From the NCBI GenBank assembly GCA_964057225.1, contig OZ059898.1, forward strand, positions 15,787,267-15,851,266: a stretch of 64,000 bases of DNA. Direction: 5' to 3'. The translations under genes were made by a program, and so were the position numbers. The notes below the pieces were generated by a model. That model was given only the letters and a program-made list of their open reading frames with translations. It was not told the origin of the DNA and did no database searches. Below are positions 36,690-47,587 of this stretch, piece after piece (position 1 is the first letter of the stretch; every line of letters starts with the position of its first letter). This DNA is from Auanema rhodensis. Taxonomy: Eukaryota; Nematoda; Chromadorea; Rhabditida; Rhabditidae.

Positions 36690-39672
36690 TGCTGGTGTTT
36701 GTGAAGAAGCTGTTGACCTATCTCGTGTTGATTCTTCATCCTCGATTCGTAATTCCTCTCCACCAAGTACAACATCTAATGGAAACTGTACTAACAATTT
36801 GACAGTTCAAAATACAATTACGTATGTTTTATACTAATTTTTCATTGTGTGCGGCATAAGCATAGCTTATCAGTGATTCTGCAAAATTTTATGTGATAAT
36901 TTTTTTCCAGAAATCATCCTATTGTGCCTGAACCGATAGAAACACAGGAACCTAGTGATGTTGATGCAACAACAAAACAACCTATTGTGACTTTTGATGA
37001 ATGGACGAAAGAGAAATTAAAGCAAGAGCAGCTCAAAGCTGCCTCTGCAACGGTATTCATAGTGTGGCTATTAGATTCTTAATATGAAACTATTTAGGTT
37101 CCTGTTGTGGTGTTAGGTTCTGGTTCAGCTCCGAAAGCTGAAATCCTCGTTAGTTCACAATCAACAAGAAACTATGCTAGCAAAGAGTGTGGAGCAAAAG
37201 TTATTACTAGTAATGCTGAAGCAGAAAACACTAAAGCTCTATTGAATGATAAGGTAATGATCATGTTAGGAATGTTGTTTATTTTTTTTTTAGGAAAAGG
37301 ACGAATATATGAGGAATCCTTGTAGTAAAGCTGAGAATAAATTTGTTGTTATCGAGTTGTGTGAAACGATACAGGTTGTTTACTTTAGTTTACAAAAATA
37401 TTTTTAATTTTTTAAGCCTCGGCTGATTGAATTAGGAAACTTCGAACTTTTTTCATCAGGTCCAAGAGAAGTGAGAGTTTGGGGAACCGAAAGATTTCCC
37501 AATAATGAATGGGAATCTGTGGCTGAGTTTAATGCTTCTGATACTCGACAGTTACAAACTTTTCCTTTGCGTACAAGAGTTTATTCCAAATTTATAAAGG
37601 TATGTTAATAGATGCAAATTCTTGTTTCGTTTTAATAAATGACGTCAGTTTAGTTGGAACTTGTTTCACATTATGGCAACGAGCATTATTGCACTTTGTC
37701 GGTTTTGAAAGTTTTGGGAATGTCAATGGTTGATGAGTATGAGATTGAGGTTGGATGCTAAAAACGGTTTTTTTAACGAAAACTGTTATTTCTTTAGGCC
37801 CAGGCAGCCGTGAGATTGCCGGTTATCTCTGACGTAGTAACATCAACAGAAAAACCTGTATCTGTTAACAGTGAAGACTCGAAGGTTTTTTAAATCAGTT
37901 TTCTGTCACCTTTTCAAACTAATTTAGGAGGCTGATAAACCAAATAACCTTCCGATTGACAGCTCGAAGCTTGAACCAACCGAAATCCCTACGAAAGTAC
38001 TGAAAACAGTTACACAAGCTCCTATGAAATATGCTTTGATGAACAATTCTGCTCTGCAAATTGACGGAAAAAGAAGGTTTTGAATAGCGATTGAGAACTG
38101 ATTAAATATTTTTCTTCTAGACGTTCCGCTTTCGATATTCATCTCTGTCGGGTTTGTCCAACAAGTCCATCATGCATTGTTCCGACTCACCTTTGCTGGG
38201 TTTTTGTATGGAGACCTCCTCCATCAAATAAAAAATTAAAACAGTATGTTGTCGTTATACCTTTCCCCCCTATATTTTCCTAATAGAATATCACCTCCTC
38301 TTACACCGGAAGACCGGAGTGTTTCTCTCCGTCTCCGTAGACACAGATATTCGACCTTACACCGAATTTATGTAGGTGCTACGAAGGGATTGCCTTCCCG
38401 ACCGAAAACGACAACTGTGAGTCGTTCTAGATCTGAACTTGATTTTTAAAATTATTGTTATAGAATGGGGCGTCTAACGTACCCCATAACGAGAATGTTC
38501 AGGAGCACACAGTGCAACCAAAAACTGGTAAACCTGAAAAAAAGGGAGTAAAACAAGCAGCTCAAGAAGTTCCCGCTGCTTCCATTAGTGCTAAGGTTTT
38601 AGATAATATTTTTATGTTTGATTTAATATGGTATAATTCAGGAGTCAGTTTTTCTGAAGTTGAACAAGCGTATAGCTGCACTTGAACTGAACATGTCTCT
38701 ATCATCCGAATATTTAAGCGAGTTGAGTAGACAATATGTTGCTCAAGCTGATGAACATCATAAACATATAGAGCAGGTAATTATCTTTTTTTTAATTTTT
38801 GAAAGCATCTTTAAATATTAGGCAAAGAAAGCAGCGCAAGAGGTTGCTTCTGATGTTGAACGTAGGCTGAATCAAATCATTGTTGAAAAGGTTTGAGGAT
38901 TCTTCAGCTTCATGAGATAACCTGTTATTATAGGTTTTATCAATGAGAAAAGAGATGGATTCATTGTTAGCGTCTCTCCGAGTCGCTGCATTTTCTTTCG
39001 CCATATCTCCTGCACGTCCTCGGGACATTTATCAGGAGACTCATCGTGATACCGATTTCGTTGAAGAGCAAACAACCCCAGAAACAACAGAACTTAAAGA
39101 ATATTATTCTTATTCTGATAATGACGATGTTTGGACGGTCTGTTATCATTTCTTTGGCAAATGAATGATCTTGTTTTTCAGACAGAGCAAGTTGTATATG
39201 TGGTTGTAGCCGTTCAAATCATAAGTGTTCTAACAATTGTGCCAGTGTTGATATTATATATCAATCGCCAAAAGTCTCAAGAATTATCAATGGATACCCT
39301 GAATGAATTGATACAACATAAAGTTGAACAAGCCTTGAAGGAACAGTCGGATGAATTGAAGCCAGGTGTGCTTAAACTGTTTTTCTACGTAGAAAAAAAA
39401 TGTTGGTTATAGAGAAACGGGAAATTGATCCTGAAACATTGGCAACTATTCGTCGAGAAAAGAAGAGATTAAAACGATTGCGTCAAAGAGAACGATCACG
39501 ACAATCACTGAGCAGTCAAGAAGAACGCCGCTTTTCAGACTCGACCATGTCCCAAGTTACTTCTCAAACAGAAACGTCATCAGAAGCTGAAGCAGTTTCT
39601 AGAAGTTTAACTAGAGAGGAATCTTCAGGTTTCGACGAACGTTTCACCTCCCCCATTGCTGTTAATGCTTAA
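36690..39672 (+). CDS. SUCO: SUN-domain ER/nuclear-envelope membrane protein (SUCO/Slp1 family), 5' end unresolved
   Basis: SUCO (Opt, yeast Slp1) proteins are single-pass membrane proteins with a luminal SUN-like domain; they stabilise proteins in the ER. Sixteen exons keep frame and give about 753 residues without the first exon. The order fits the family: a conserved [14 protein letters not shown] (36,911-37,052), the SUN domain (about 37,160-37,749: [54 protein letters not shown]), a Ser/Pro/Lys-rich stretch, coiled-coil helices (38,642-39,137), one membrane span [20 protein letters not shown] (39,182 on), and a charged Arg/Glu-rich tail. The expected N-terminal signal peptide is not in these exons. 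A candidate first exon at 35,399-35,427 fits in phase but gives a weak signal sequence. A poly(A) signal AATAAA stands at 40,026. Confidence 0.88.
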
Positions 39673-42600
39673 TGTTATAGGCCATATACTATATAGTTGT
39701 TGAGCCTCAAAGATTCCGCAATTGTAAATAGTATTAGCCTGTGATATATCAACTTTTGTGATTTTTTACGGGTTTGCGACGAACATTGATGGTTTATTGC
39801 CGGTCATTGTGTTGTTGCCTCTACTTGAGTATACTTTTTTGAAAATCTGTTGTAGTATAATAATCATTGAGGTAAGTTGTCCTGCATATTGTATTGTTCT
39901 CTGTGAGAACGTATGTTTATCGAACTTGAACGGGTCCAAGTTTCAGATTAGTTCAGCATAGTTTTTCAGTTTCGCGCGCAGATTGTTTTACTCACTGTTT
40001 TCCCAGTATTCTGTAATCTGTGAATAATAAATATTCTGTACCTAGAAATATCATTAGCTTTAGTCTCGCACTTTACCAGATGTGTCTCTTAAGCCACATG
40101 TTCGTGCAGCAGTCTTTTGTTATCGCTGTGGAGATTTCAAAGATTATTATCGAAAGTCGAATCCTCTCTCCCGGACTAGTCATCAGGACCTGGATGTTGA
40201 TCAATTTCTTGTTTTCTGTCTCTAGACGTCAGCTGTTCCAGACGTATACGCACGAGATAGTTAAAAGAATTGTCCAGTAGTTGTAGAGAAATAGAGAGAA
40301 ATATTGTCGGTCATCATCAATTTCGTTCTAGCACTCGATGACACTCTTCAGATATGCATTCACCAAAAAAAGGGAAACAGAAAAGATTTCGTCTCATTAG
40401 GCCGGAAACAGTGTTTATGAGGATAAGAAGAACAGAGCGATTTGAGCGCTTAGATATAAGTTCACTATCTAGCTTCTCATTTTCTCATTGACTTTATGTT
40501 TGCCTAACCTGGCAAATATGTTGACATTCTCAAATAAGCATTACTGAATTGCACCCTAACAGTCCTACGTTAAGCCAAGAATTAAAATTATGATAAATAT
40601 TTCACAATCTGTAGTTGTCAAAGTGTTGGTTTTGAATGTTTCGAAACAATCATTAACTCAGCTTATTGAAAACAAAGTTGCTCGTTGAAAAATATAACTG
40701 TGGAAGTTTTTATAATCTGCAATGAAACATAAAATGTTACTGCAGTTAGGTCACTAGGTGAGAATTAGATTAAAAATACTTTTTAGATGTAGTTAATGAA
40801 TCAGAAACACTGGACATTTTTAAAAAGAACAGATTGAAAAATAAGAGTCAGATAGAGGGGGTGGCAGAGGTGGCGCTACTGGCCAGGCAGTTTACAACAT
40901 ACTACTTCATCCTCTTCATTCATATAGCTCTGCACCTTGTATAAACAGCTAATGAAAACGTTCACTAGCTTCAGTCTCTATGCACACCGTCTTATCACGT
41001 CATTTTTTTTACGTAAAACGCTTCTGAACACCTTGAACTTCATTTTTCAATTTGCAAACGCAAGGAGCGGTTGTTCCCTCCGTTTTTCGGAAATCTTTCT
41101 CTCACCGTAGCTCTTAGTTCGTGCAATTAGAGAGAGAGTAGAACGGAAATCGGGAGTAGCTTTAGAGACAAACTCAGCAATTCTAGTGCTCTCTTCTATC
41201 TGTCCCTGTAATTCAACGTATTCATTCTTTCTTTCTCTTTGGCAGACCTATGTTGCAGCTGCTCTCTCTCCCTCTTTCTCTCTCTCGTGACCACCACGGA
41301 GTGTGACCTCAGAGCATTGTCTTATACCTCTCAAGTCACTTTAAGTTCTTCTCGTGCTATAACTGCTTTCTTTATAATTGAGTCCGATTAGTATTCCTTT
41401 CCTAAATCCTAAATTATTTTTATCTTTCATCTGCTTATTACCATCGCTATAATTTCATTGTTGATCACAAATTCCAATTTGATTTCTAGATTTTTTTTCA
41501 ACTGTTTCGAAATATCTGATTTTATCCGTTTTGTCCCGTAGCCTTCGATAGATTACCTTGCTATTGTCGGCAATATTTCATGCTAAGATTCATCAAGTGA
41601 ATAATTTTTCTTTTAAATTATCTAATTTTATTATCGTTTGTGGAAAATCTGTCTGGTTCAAAAATCGTTTTGTGTTTCATTGATTTAAAAAAGAAAAAAC
41701 AATCTAGAGATTTACGCAGGTTGAGAAATGAAACTGAAAATAACATCAAGTAACAGTTATGCTTCCTGGATACAATTACAGATTCTAACATTTAGTCATC
41801 ACACAAAAACAGTTGTCTTGAGTATTCTGAGGAGAAAACTTATTTTCTTATGAACAATATGATGAAGCTACGTTTGTTTCACTTCTCATGTTCAAATTAT
41901 TCACGAGATTTAATACTGAGTATTATTTTTGGTTTAAGATTTTTCTCGTAGGCGATCCTTACAAAAGATGGCATTCCCCATTTTTACAACGTCAGCAGCC
42001 AATCGAAAATCTCTTTCCGTCCCAACTATTACAAAAAGGAAAATTTTATTAGAGCTGCAATATTCCTAACAGATTGATTCATTTGTTCGTATTAATACTG
42101 TTTCCTCATAAGATTCTCATAAATTTATTTGCAGTTTTAGACGACTTCTCATTATCTTTTCTTCGACTTTAACATTTGGCTAGAATGCAAGCTTTACGTT
42201 TCTGTGTTTTTTGTTTCTGATTGCTACCTCATCTAAACTTTTGCATAAGAAAACGCAATTATAAAAGCAAATTATATGATTCTTCTTTTATATGTGAAAA
42301 ACTGTTAGTGAGATTTCTGCAGAGAATCAAAAAAATTCATTAATATAGTGTTTCAGAAGAAATCTGGGCATTATGAACTTTGGTTCAGCAAGAGCTGATT
42401 TGCTCATGTTTTCATACAGTCCTGAAGAAACGCGGCAAAGCTCGTCATACTATGCCTCTCTCTCTCCTGTGAACACACTATCTTATCCAACTTGAGACCG
42501 CCATGAGCCTGTTTCGCTTCTTCGGGAGTCGTCGTCATTCGTCAAATCGCAACAACCGGATCCGGTATGCGAATGACGAGTCCGTCTGACTTCCAGGAGC

Positions 42601-43047
42601 TGCTGTAGCTCCTACACTGATGGAGCAGCGGCTGTCGCCCGAATATCCATCGTTTGCACCTCGTTGACCTATCGCAGTCCGGCTTGAAACTTTCAGACCG
42701 GATTGGGAGTCTGAAAATTGCTTCTTCTTTTTCATTTTGTCATCGTTCGAATCTTTGTCTCCCAATCTTCCATAGTCACTGCACAAACCACCTTTCCAAT
42801 AGGTAGCTTGCCTCTTCAGCATCAGTCACCGTTCATTACATCACCAACACACCCTCTCAGGTTACAACCACAAAAGAACATCCTGTTTTCGTTGCTTCTC
42901 AGTTCCTCATGCTTTTCCAAAGTTTCTTCTCAACAAACTTACAAGATCTATAATATCAATACTGTTATATTTAACAAATTATATGTTGACCTTATTTTTA
43001 TTCGAAATATTCCAATACGCTTTGTTATGAATCAATTAGTTTTTAGA
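39673..43047. other. Intergenic DNA upstream of profilin
   Basis: The SUN gene's 3' UTR occupies the first part, to the AATAAA at 40,026. The rest shows no firm gene. There are short GA/CT-rich bits near 41,120 and 41,265-41,285, and a GC-richer stretch at about 42,440-42,780 that reads as protein-like sequence broken by TGA codons on the + strand and as an open 95-codon frame on the - strand (see findings). The profilin promoter probably lies here. Confidence 0.45.
43041..43046 (+). other. Probable spliced-leader acceptor of profilin
   Basis: TTTTAG ends one base before the start codon with no room for a 5' UTR. This is the usual sign of trans-splicing in nematodes. An ordinary 5' UTR intron cannot be ruled out. 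Confidence 0.5.
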
Positions 43048-43548
43048 ATGTCCTGGGTTGATCTTGTGAATACCAACCTTGTTGGTTCCGGATGTGTGAG
43101 TAAAGCCGCTATTTGCGGTTTTGACGGTTCAATCTGGGGAAAGTCGGATAACTTTCAAGTGAGTGTTTTCGAGTAGTAAAGAAACATTTTTCAAAATAAA
43201 AAAATTGAGTGATAACTATAATATATGTTTTCAGATAACTTTAGACGAAGCCACTGCAGCCGGACGCTCTTTTGCTTGTAGAGACAGTCTTCTCGGCACT
43301 GGACTCCGTTTTGAGGGTGAGAAGTACCTTGTTTTGAACGCTGACGAAGATAGAATAATTGGAAAGAAGGGAGCTCAAGGATTCTTCATCTACAAAACTA
43401 ATCAAGGTATTTACATCTAAATATCACAAAACATTTATTTTTTAATTCAGCTGTCATTATTTCCATTTATGAAGGAGGAGTTCAACCTGAAGCATGCAGT
43501 AAAACTACTGGAGCATTGGCAGACTATTTTAAAAGCATTAATTATTAA
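43048..43548 (+). CDS. pfn-3: Profilin, PFN-3-like
   Basis: Profilin binds monomeric actin and proline-rich proteins and regulates actin filament growth in the cytosol. Three exons (43,048-43,158; 43,235-43,406; 43,451-43,548) keep frame and give 126 residues, the normal profilin length. The N-terminus MSWVDLVNTNLVGSG has the conserved aromatic Trp of the poly-proline site; the C-terminus GALADYFKSINY is typical. DRIIGKKGAQGFFIYKT is the actin-contact region. The sequence is closest, as I recall it, to C. elegans PFN-3, which is found at muscle dense bodies. The ATG is one base after TTTTTAG, a probable trans-splice acceptor. A poly(A) signal AATAAA lies at 43,688. Confidence 0.95.
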
Positions 43549-44227
43549 ATCTTTTTGTTCGTTTCTCGCGATTGAAAATCAGCAAAGCATTTAAATTTCG
43601 TTCAGAAGCTTCTGCCTTTCTGCCACTTTGCCGCTCAAAGAGTCTGGTCGTTTTCTATTTCTATTTCTCCGAAAGCTTTTACAAGGAAATAAATTATTTC
43701 ATCCAATTGTTTCTTTTCTTTTAGAATTTGATGAATTATGAGAAGTATACGTCTCATGAAAATTATTTTAAACCTGAATGAAGTAATGTTTCAATATGAA
43801 AAACAATGAATGGACAAACAAAAAACTTGATATATACATCAAATCTACAATTATTACAAAAGGTTAATAAATAGTTGATGCTGAATAAAAACAGTGCATG
43901 TACTCATAAATATGGTAACGATTTAAATCAATGAAAGTTTAAATAAAAAAAAATGATTAGCGTGATAAAAACCAATATACGGCTATTTCTATTAGTCGAT
44001 ATTTCTCATAAAATAAGAAAATAATAAACATAGTGATAGTACGGTATCTTTGAAAAATGTGCTCTTGGCCGTTCCTTTTGATTTTTAAAAAATGGATATA
44101 GTATGCTCTAGTTTTTAAAACTTTAATTTAGAGGTTAAGTATTTTTGATGTTCTATGATATATTCTGGTAAATGAATAACTACAATTAATTAATTTTTGA
44201 AAAGGTAAATTTATTACTTCTTTCAGT
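43549..44227. other. Spacer between profilin and SURF1
   Basis: Profilin 3' UTR and an A/T-rich promoter or spacer region of about 680 bases. I see no further gene. It ends in CTTTCAG (44,220-44,226), a probable splice acceptor one base before the SURF1 ATG. Confidence 0.6.
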
Positions 44228-45538
44228 ATGTTGCGATGTAGTAATACCTTTCTGAAAACAACCATTTTATATACCAAGCCTTTTCTGAACACTTCACAAA
44301 ACTTATTTCAAACGTCTATTAGGAATAAAGCAACTGTATGTTATGCTCGAGAAGTTGTTTTGTTTATTATATGTTTGTAGACAAAGACTACTAGAGATAG
44401 CAACATTTTAAATTTATCCTCGGGCCCATCAAAGAAGGATCCAAGCAGTAAATTTTATCCTAAGTCAGAGACAACAAGAGCAAAGAAGAAAATTCAATTA
44501 ACAGTAGGCACAGCTGCATTATTAGTAAGTATTGATAGCATTTTAATTTTAATAAATGCAACTGTATTAAGATTTTACCCGCCTTCACTTTTTCCTTAGG
44601 AATTTGGCAATGCTACAGACTTCAATGGAAGTTAAACTTGATTGAAGAATTGAAAAAACAATTGGGAGCAGTTGCTATAGATTTTCCTGTTAATAAGTAC
44701 TTTATTCTGTCGTTTCTATTTTGAAATTTATTTTTTTGTTCAAGTATTGAATCAATAGCTGACTTAGAATATCGAAGAGTACGTATAACGGGGGAATTTC
44801 TTCATGATAAAGAATTCATTATTGCACCTCGAGGACGGTTTGACCAAGGTTGAGCTTCTGAAATTAAAATAATATTTTTTATGTTTTTACAGGCCATGTT
44901 CAAAAAGATAGTGGATCATTGTTATCGGATAATAACATGTCTAGCCATGGTGCTCATGTTATAACCCCCTTCAAAATCAAAAATTCAAAGTAAGTGTTGT
45001 GATTATCATATTCATTTCAGTAATAATTGAATTTAGTCTAGTCATAATGATTAATAGAGGTTGGGTATCACCAGATTTAGTGTCTAGAAACCGTAGATCA
45101 CATTGTGAACCTAAAGGTGTTGTTACCATAGAAGCTGTAATTAGAAAGAGTGAAACTGTAAGAATCTAATCCTACTTTATTTTTTAGTTCTTATTTTTAA
45201 GAGACCTCAGTTTGTGGGAGAAAACATTCCTGAGCAAGGAGTATGGTTCTATAAAGATTTCTATCAAATGGCCAAGCAGCATGGAACGCATCCCATTTAC
45301 GTCGAAGCAGTTTATGGTTTGATTTTCTTACTCATGCAAAATAAATTATTCGTTTCAGAGAGTACTATTCCTGGTGGACCTATAGGAGGTCAAACAAATA
45401 TTAATGTTCGCAATGATCATCTTTCATATTTAGTAACTTGGTTTGTATTCTCTTCAATAATTTCACAGAAAAGATAATTTCAGGTTCACTTTGACTGCTG
45501 TAACTTTGGGAATGTGGTTCGCCCGTTTTAGAAGATAA
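44228..45538 (+). CDS. SURF1: SURF1, cytochrome c oxidase assembly factor
   Basis: SURF1 is an inner mitochondrial membrane protein needed to build respiratory complex IV (heme a insertion into COX1). Nine small exons (44,228-44,335; 44,381-44,524; 44,572-44,696; 44,745-44,848; 44,893-44,989; 45,037-45,158; 45,202-45,316; 45,359-45,440; 45,484-45,538) keep frame. The N-terminus is a basic, Ser/Thr-rich mitochondrial presequence. The first membrane segment leads into the family motif GIWQCYRLQWKLNLIEEL. Other SURF1 marks are MINRGWV, STIPGGPIGGQTNI and RNDHLSYLVTWF, the last starting the second membrane segment near the C-terminus. The CLCC1-like gene starts 130 bases after the stop, suggesting a two-gene operon with SURF1 upstream. 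Confidence 0.93.
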
Positions 45539-45662
45539 AATATAATTTATTTTATTGTTGAAGAGACTAAATATTTTTCTATCATTATCTTATTCAAAAA
45601 AAAGTGTTTTTCGTACATTAATACTAATCAAGGTGCCAACATACAATATCATTCCCTCTTGA

Positions 45663-45668
45663 ATTCAG
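45663..45668 (+). other. Probable trans-splice acceptor of CLCC1-like gene
   Basis: ATTCAG touches the start codon, 130 bases after the SURF1 stop. That spacing and a leader acceptor with no 5' UTR are expected of a downstream gene in a nematode operon. Confidence 0.5.
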
Positions 45669-47333
45669 ATGAAAATCTTGTTCCTTTTATTAATATTCTC
45701 TTCTTTGGCTTATACTTCGATATTAGAAGAAGATCCTAATGATCCTACAGCAGTTTTCCGACATGCTGAAGTGCAAACTAATACTGTATGAAACATGTTA
45801 AGAATATAATAGTATTGATAAGATTGCTTTAGGTTGGAATCGATGATCCTTCCTTAAAACTAATTCTGAGGCGGTTATTCCAGCAATTGAATGTAGAGCC
45901 TTTACAAAGATCATTCTTTTCGGTTACAGCAAGGTTCAAAATCTAATACTTTTGTTTTAAACGGTGTTCAATTTGGTTAAGACTTTCGCTAACTTCTTAT
46001 AATATGGCCCTGATCGCAGATTTTCTGGAAAGTGATGAGGATAGTGCGGAGGTCCGTGATAAAGTTCGTAATGCTCTTTATGACTTGGTAGAAATAGTAA
46101 GTTTACTCATTTTTTTCTCAAAACATTTGATATCTCAGGCACAATCAGATGAGCTATCGCTATGGCACACTTTGCAATCTGTTGTCCGTCCATGGCTCAT
46201 TTTCTGTAATGTAATCATCCTTATACCTGCATCAGTTCTGATTTTGAGAGCTTTGAGGTTTGTAAGCTAACTGTTATTGTTATGTAACTTGTATCATTTC
46301 AGACCTCGTTCATATCTTTTCATTATCATATTTGCAGTTGTTGTATTTTCTGTTTTCACGACGTATAACAGAATGTATGAGGTATTGTTTCTATTTATCT
46401 AGCTTACTGAATTGGTTTTTGTTTAGGAAAAACTAGCTGAACGGTTAGCTGCTAGTGAAAGCGCAGAAAATGCTTGTGCTCCTGCAACTTTGCTTGAGCA
46501 AGCTGTTGACATTGTTTCAGGCTTTGTAGCTTTCAAAAAGAAGTCTAAATGCTTGGCTTTTGTTGAGGTAAATTCATCACTTTGAAAGTTTTCCAAATTT
46601 AGTAACTAATAGAGACAAACAGTATCGATTGTGAATGAAATTAGTTTGGTATCCGTATTTGCGGATGTTCTATCACATGGAATATTTGGATTCCTGTCGA
46701 ATTGCGGAACTCACATCAACAAGTTTGTGAAAGATGTATTTACTGATATGCCAATGCAAGGTGTTATCATCATAACTTTCGGTGGCTTCATCTTGTTTAT
46801 CGGAAGTGTAAGTTTTCAACTATTTTACTTTACAATTTTGTCTTTTTTTAGCTTTTAATGGTTGTTCAAATTCGTATACCGTTTCTTCTCAGTACCGAGC
46901 CTATACGTATGTATTTAATGTCGAAACTTACAAACACTATGAGTTTTTTAGTTCTTCCCCTTCTTCGAGAATATATGGGAAGTTCATCTATACAGTCATG
47001 CGGAAGTGCTCCAGCAATTGCGTCCGCGTCTCACCAAACTCATAAACATCATCATCTCCCTCAGGCTCATCGCGCAGCCATTGAAGCCGATTCGCATTCT
47101 CAAGCTGATGATCAGAAAGTTAATCTGAGTAATGTTACAGAAAGATCGCCTCAAAGGTAATTAAAGTCTCAGAAAGCTAAATTTTAATTTTAACTTTGAG
47201 AAGGAATAATCTACGTCAACGAGGGAAAGCACGTAATACAGAAGAAGCTCATACAGACTCAGCCGATGATGAACGCGAGCGTGAGCCTTCTGCTGATAGC
47301 AGGCGTTCAATTAGAGCTTCATCTCCTCCTTAA
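45669..47333 (+). CDS. CLCC1: CLCC1-like (chloride channel CLIC-like 1) ER membrane protein
   Basis: CLCC1 (MCLC) is an ER membrane protein reported as an anion channel acting in ER ion and lipid homeostasis. Ten exons (45,669-45,785; 45,833-45,933; 45,982-46,096; 46,139-46,257; 46,303-46,381; 46,427-46,567; 46,613-46,807; 46,852-46,906; 46,952-47,156; 47,201-47,333) keep frame and give 419 residues. A clear signal peptide (MKILFLLLIFSSLAY) is followed by the family-like EDPNDPTAVF. Membrane segments are IFCNVIILIPASVLIL, FIIIFAVVVFSVF and GVIIITFGGFILFIG. Between the last two is a Cys-containing loop and a stretch resembling the CLCC1 region before its last span. The tail is hydrophilic with His/Gln and Arg/Glu. 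The start codon directly follows GAATTCAG, as in a downstream operon gene. Family assignment rests on layout and short motifs, so it is good but not certain. Confidence 0.78.
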
Positions 47334-47587
47334 ACATCTTATTGATCTTTTTTCTACATATGGGTTTTCATGACATTTTACTTTTGCATGTGAGATTGAT
47401 AAGGCTTTCATAATTTATAAAAAAATTCTAACTTATTCTACAAACTGTGAACTTTTGTTCAAATCTCAAGACAAAGTTAAAATTGACAAACAAGAAGTTG
47501 AGCCAAGAACTTATGCATTTGATGAATCATGCATATAGTTTCAAAAAATATAAATAGAATATGATATATACCAAAGCGATCTATGTA
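47334..47587. other. Short spacer between convergent genes
   Basis: About 250 A/T-rich bases hold both 3' UTRs of the convergent CLCC1-like and AK5-like genes. Nothing else is seen. Confidence 0.6.

Noticed and set aside
42535-42822. Minus-strand 95-codon open frame
   Set aside because: It overlaps the protein-like + strand frame and has no recognised motif. It is kept only as the competing reading in the finding for that locus.
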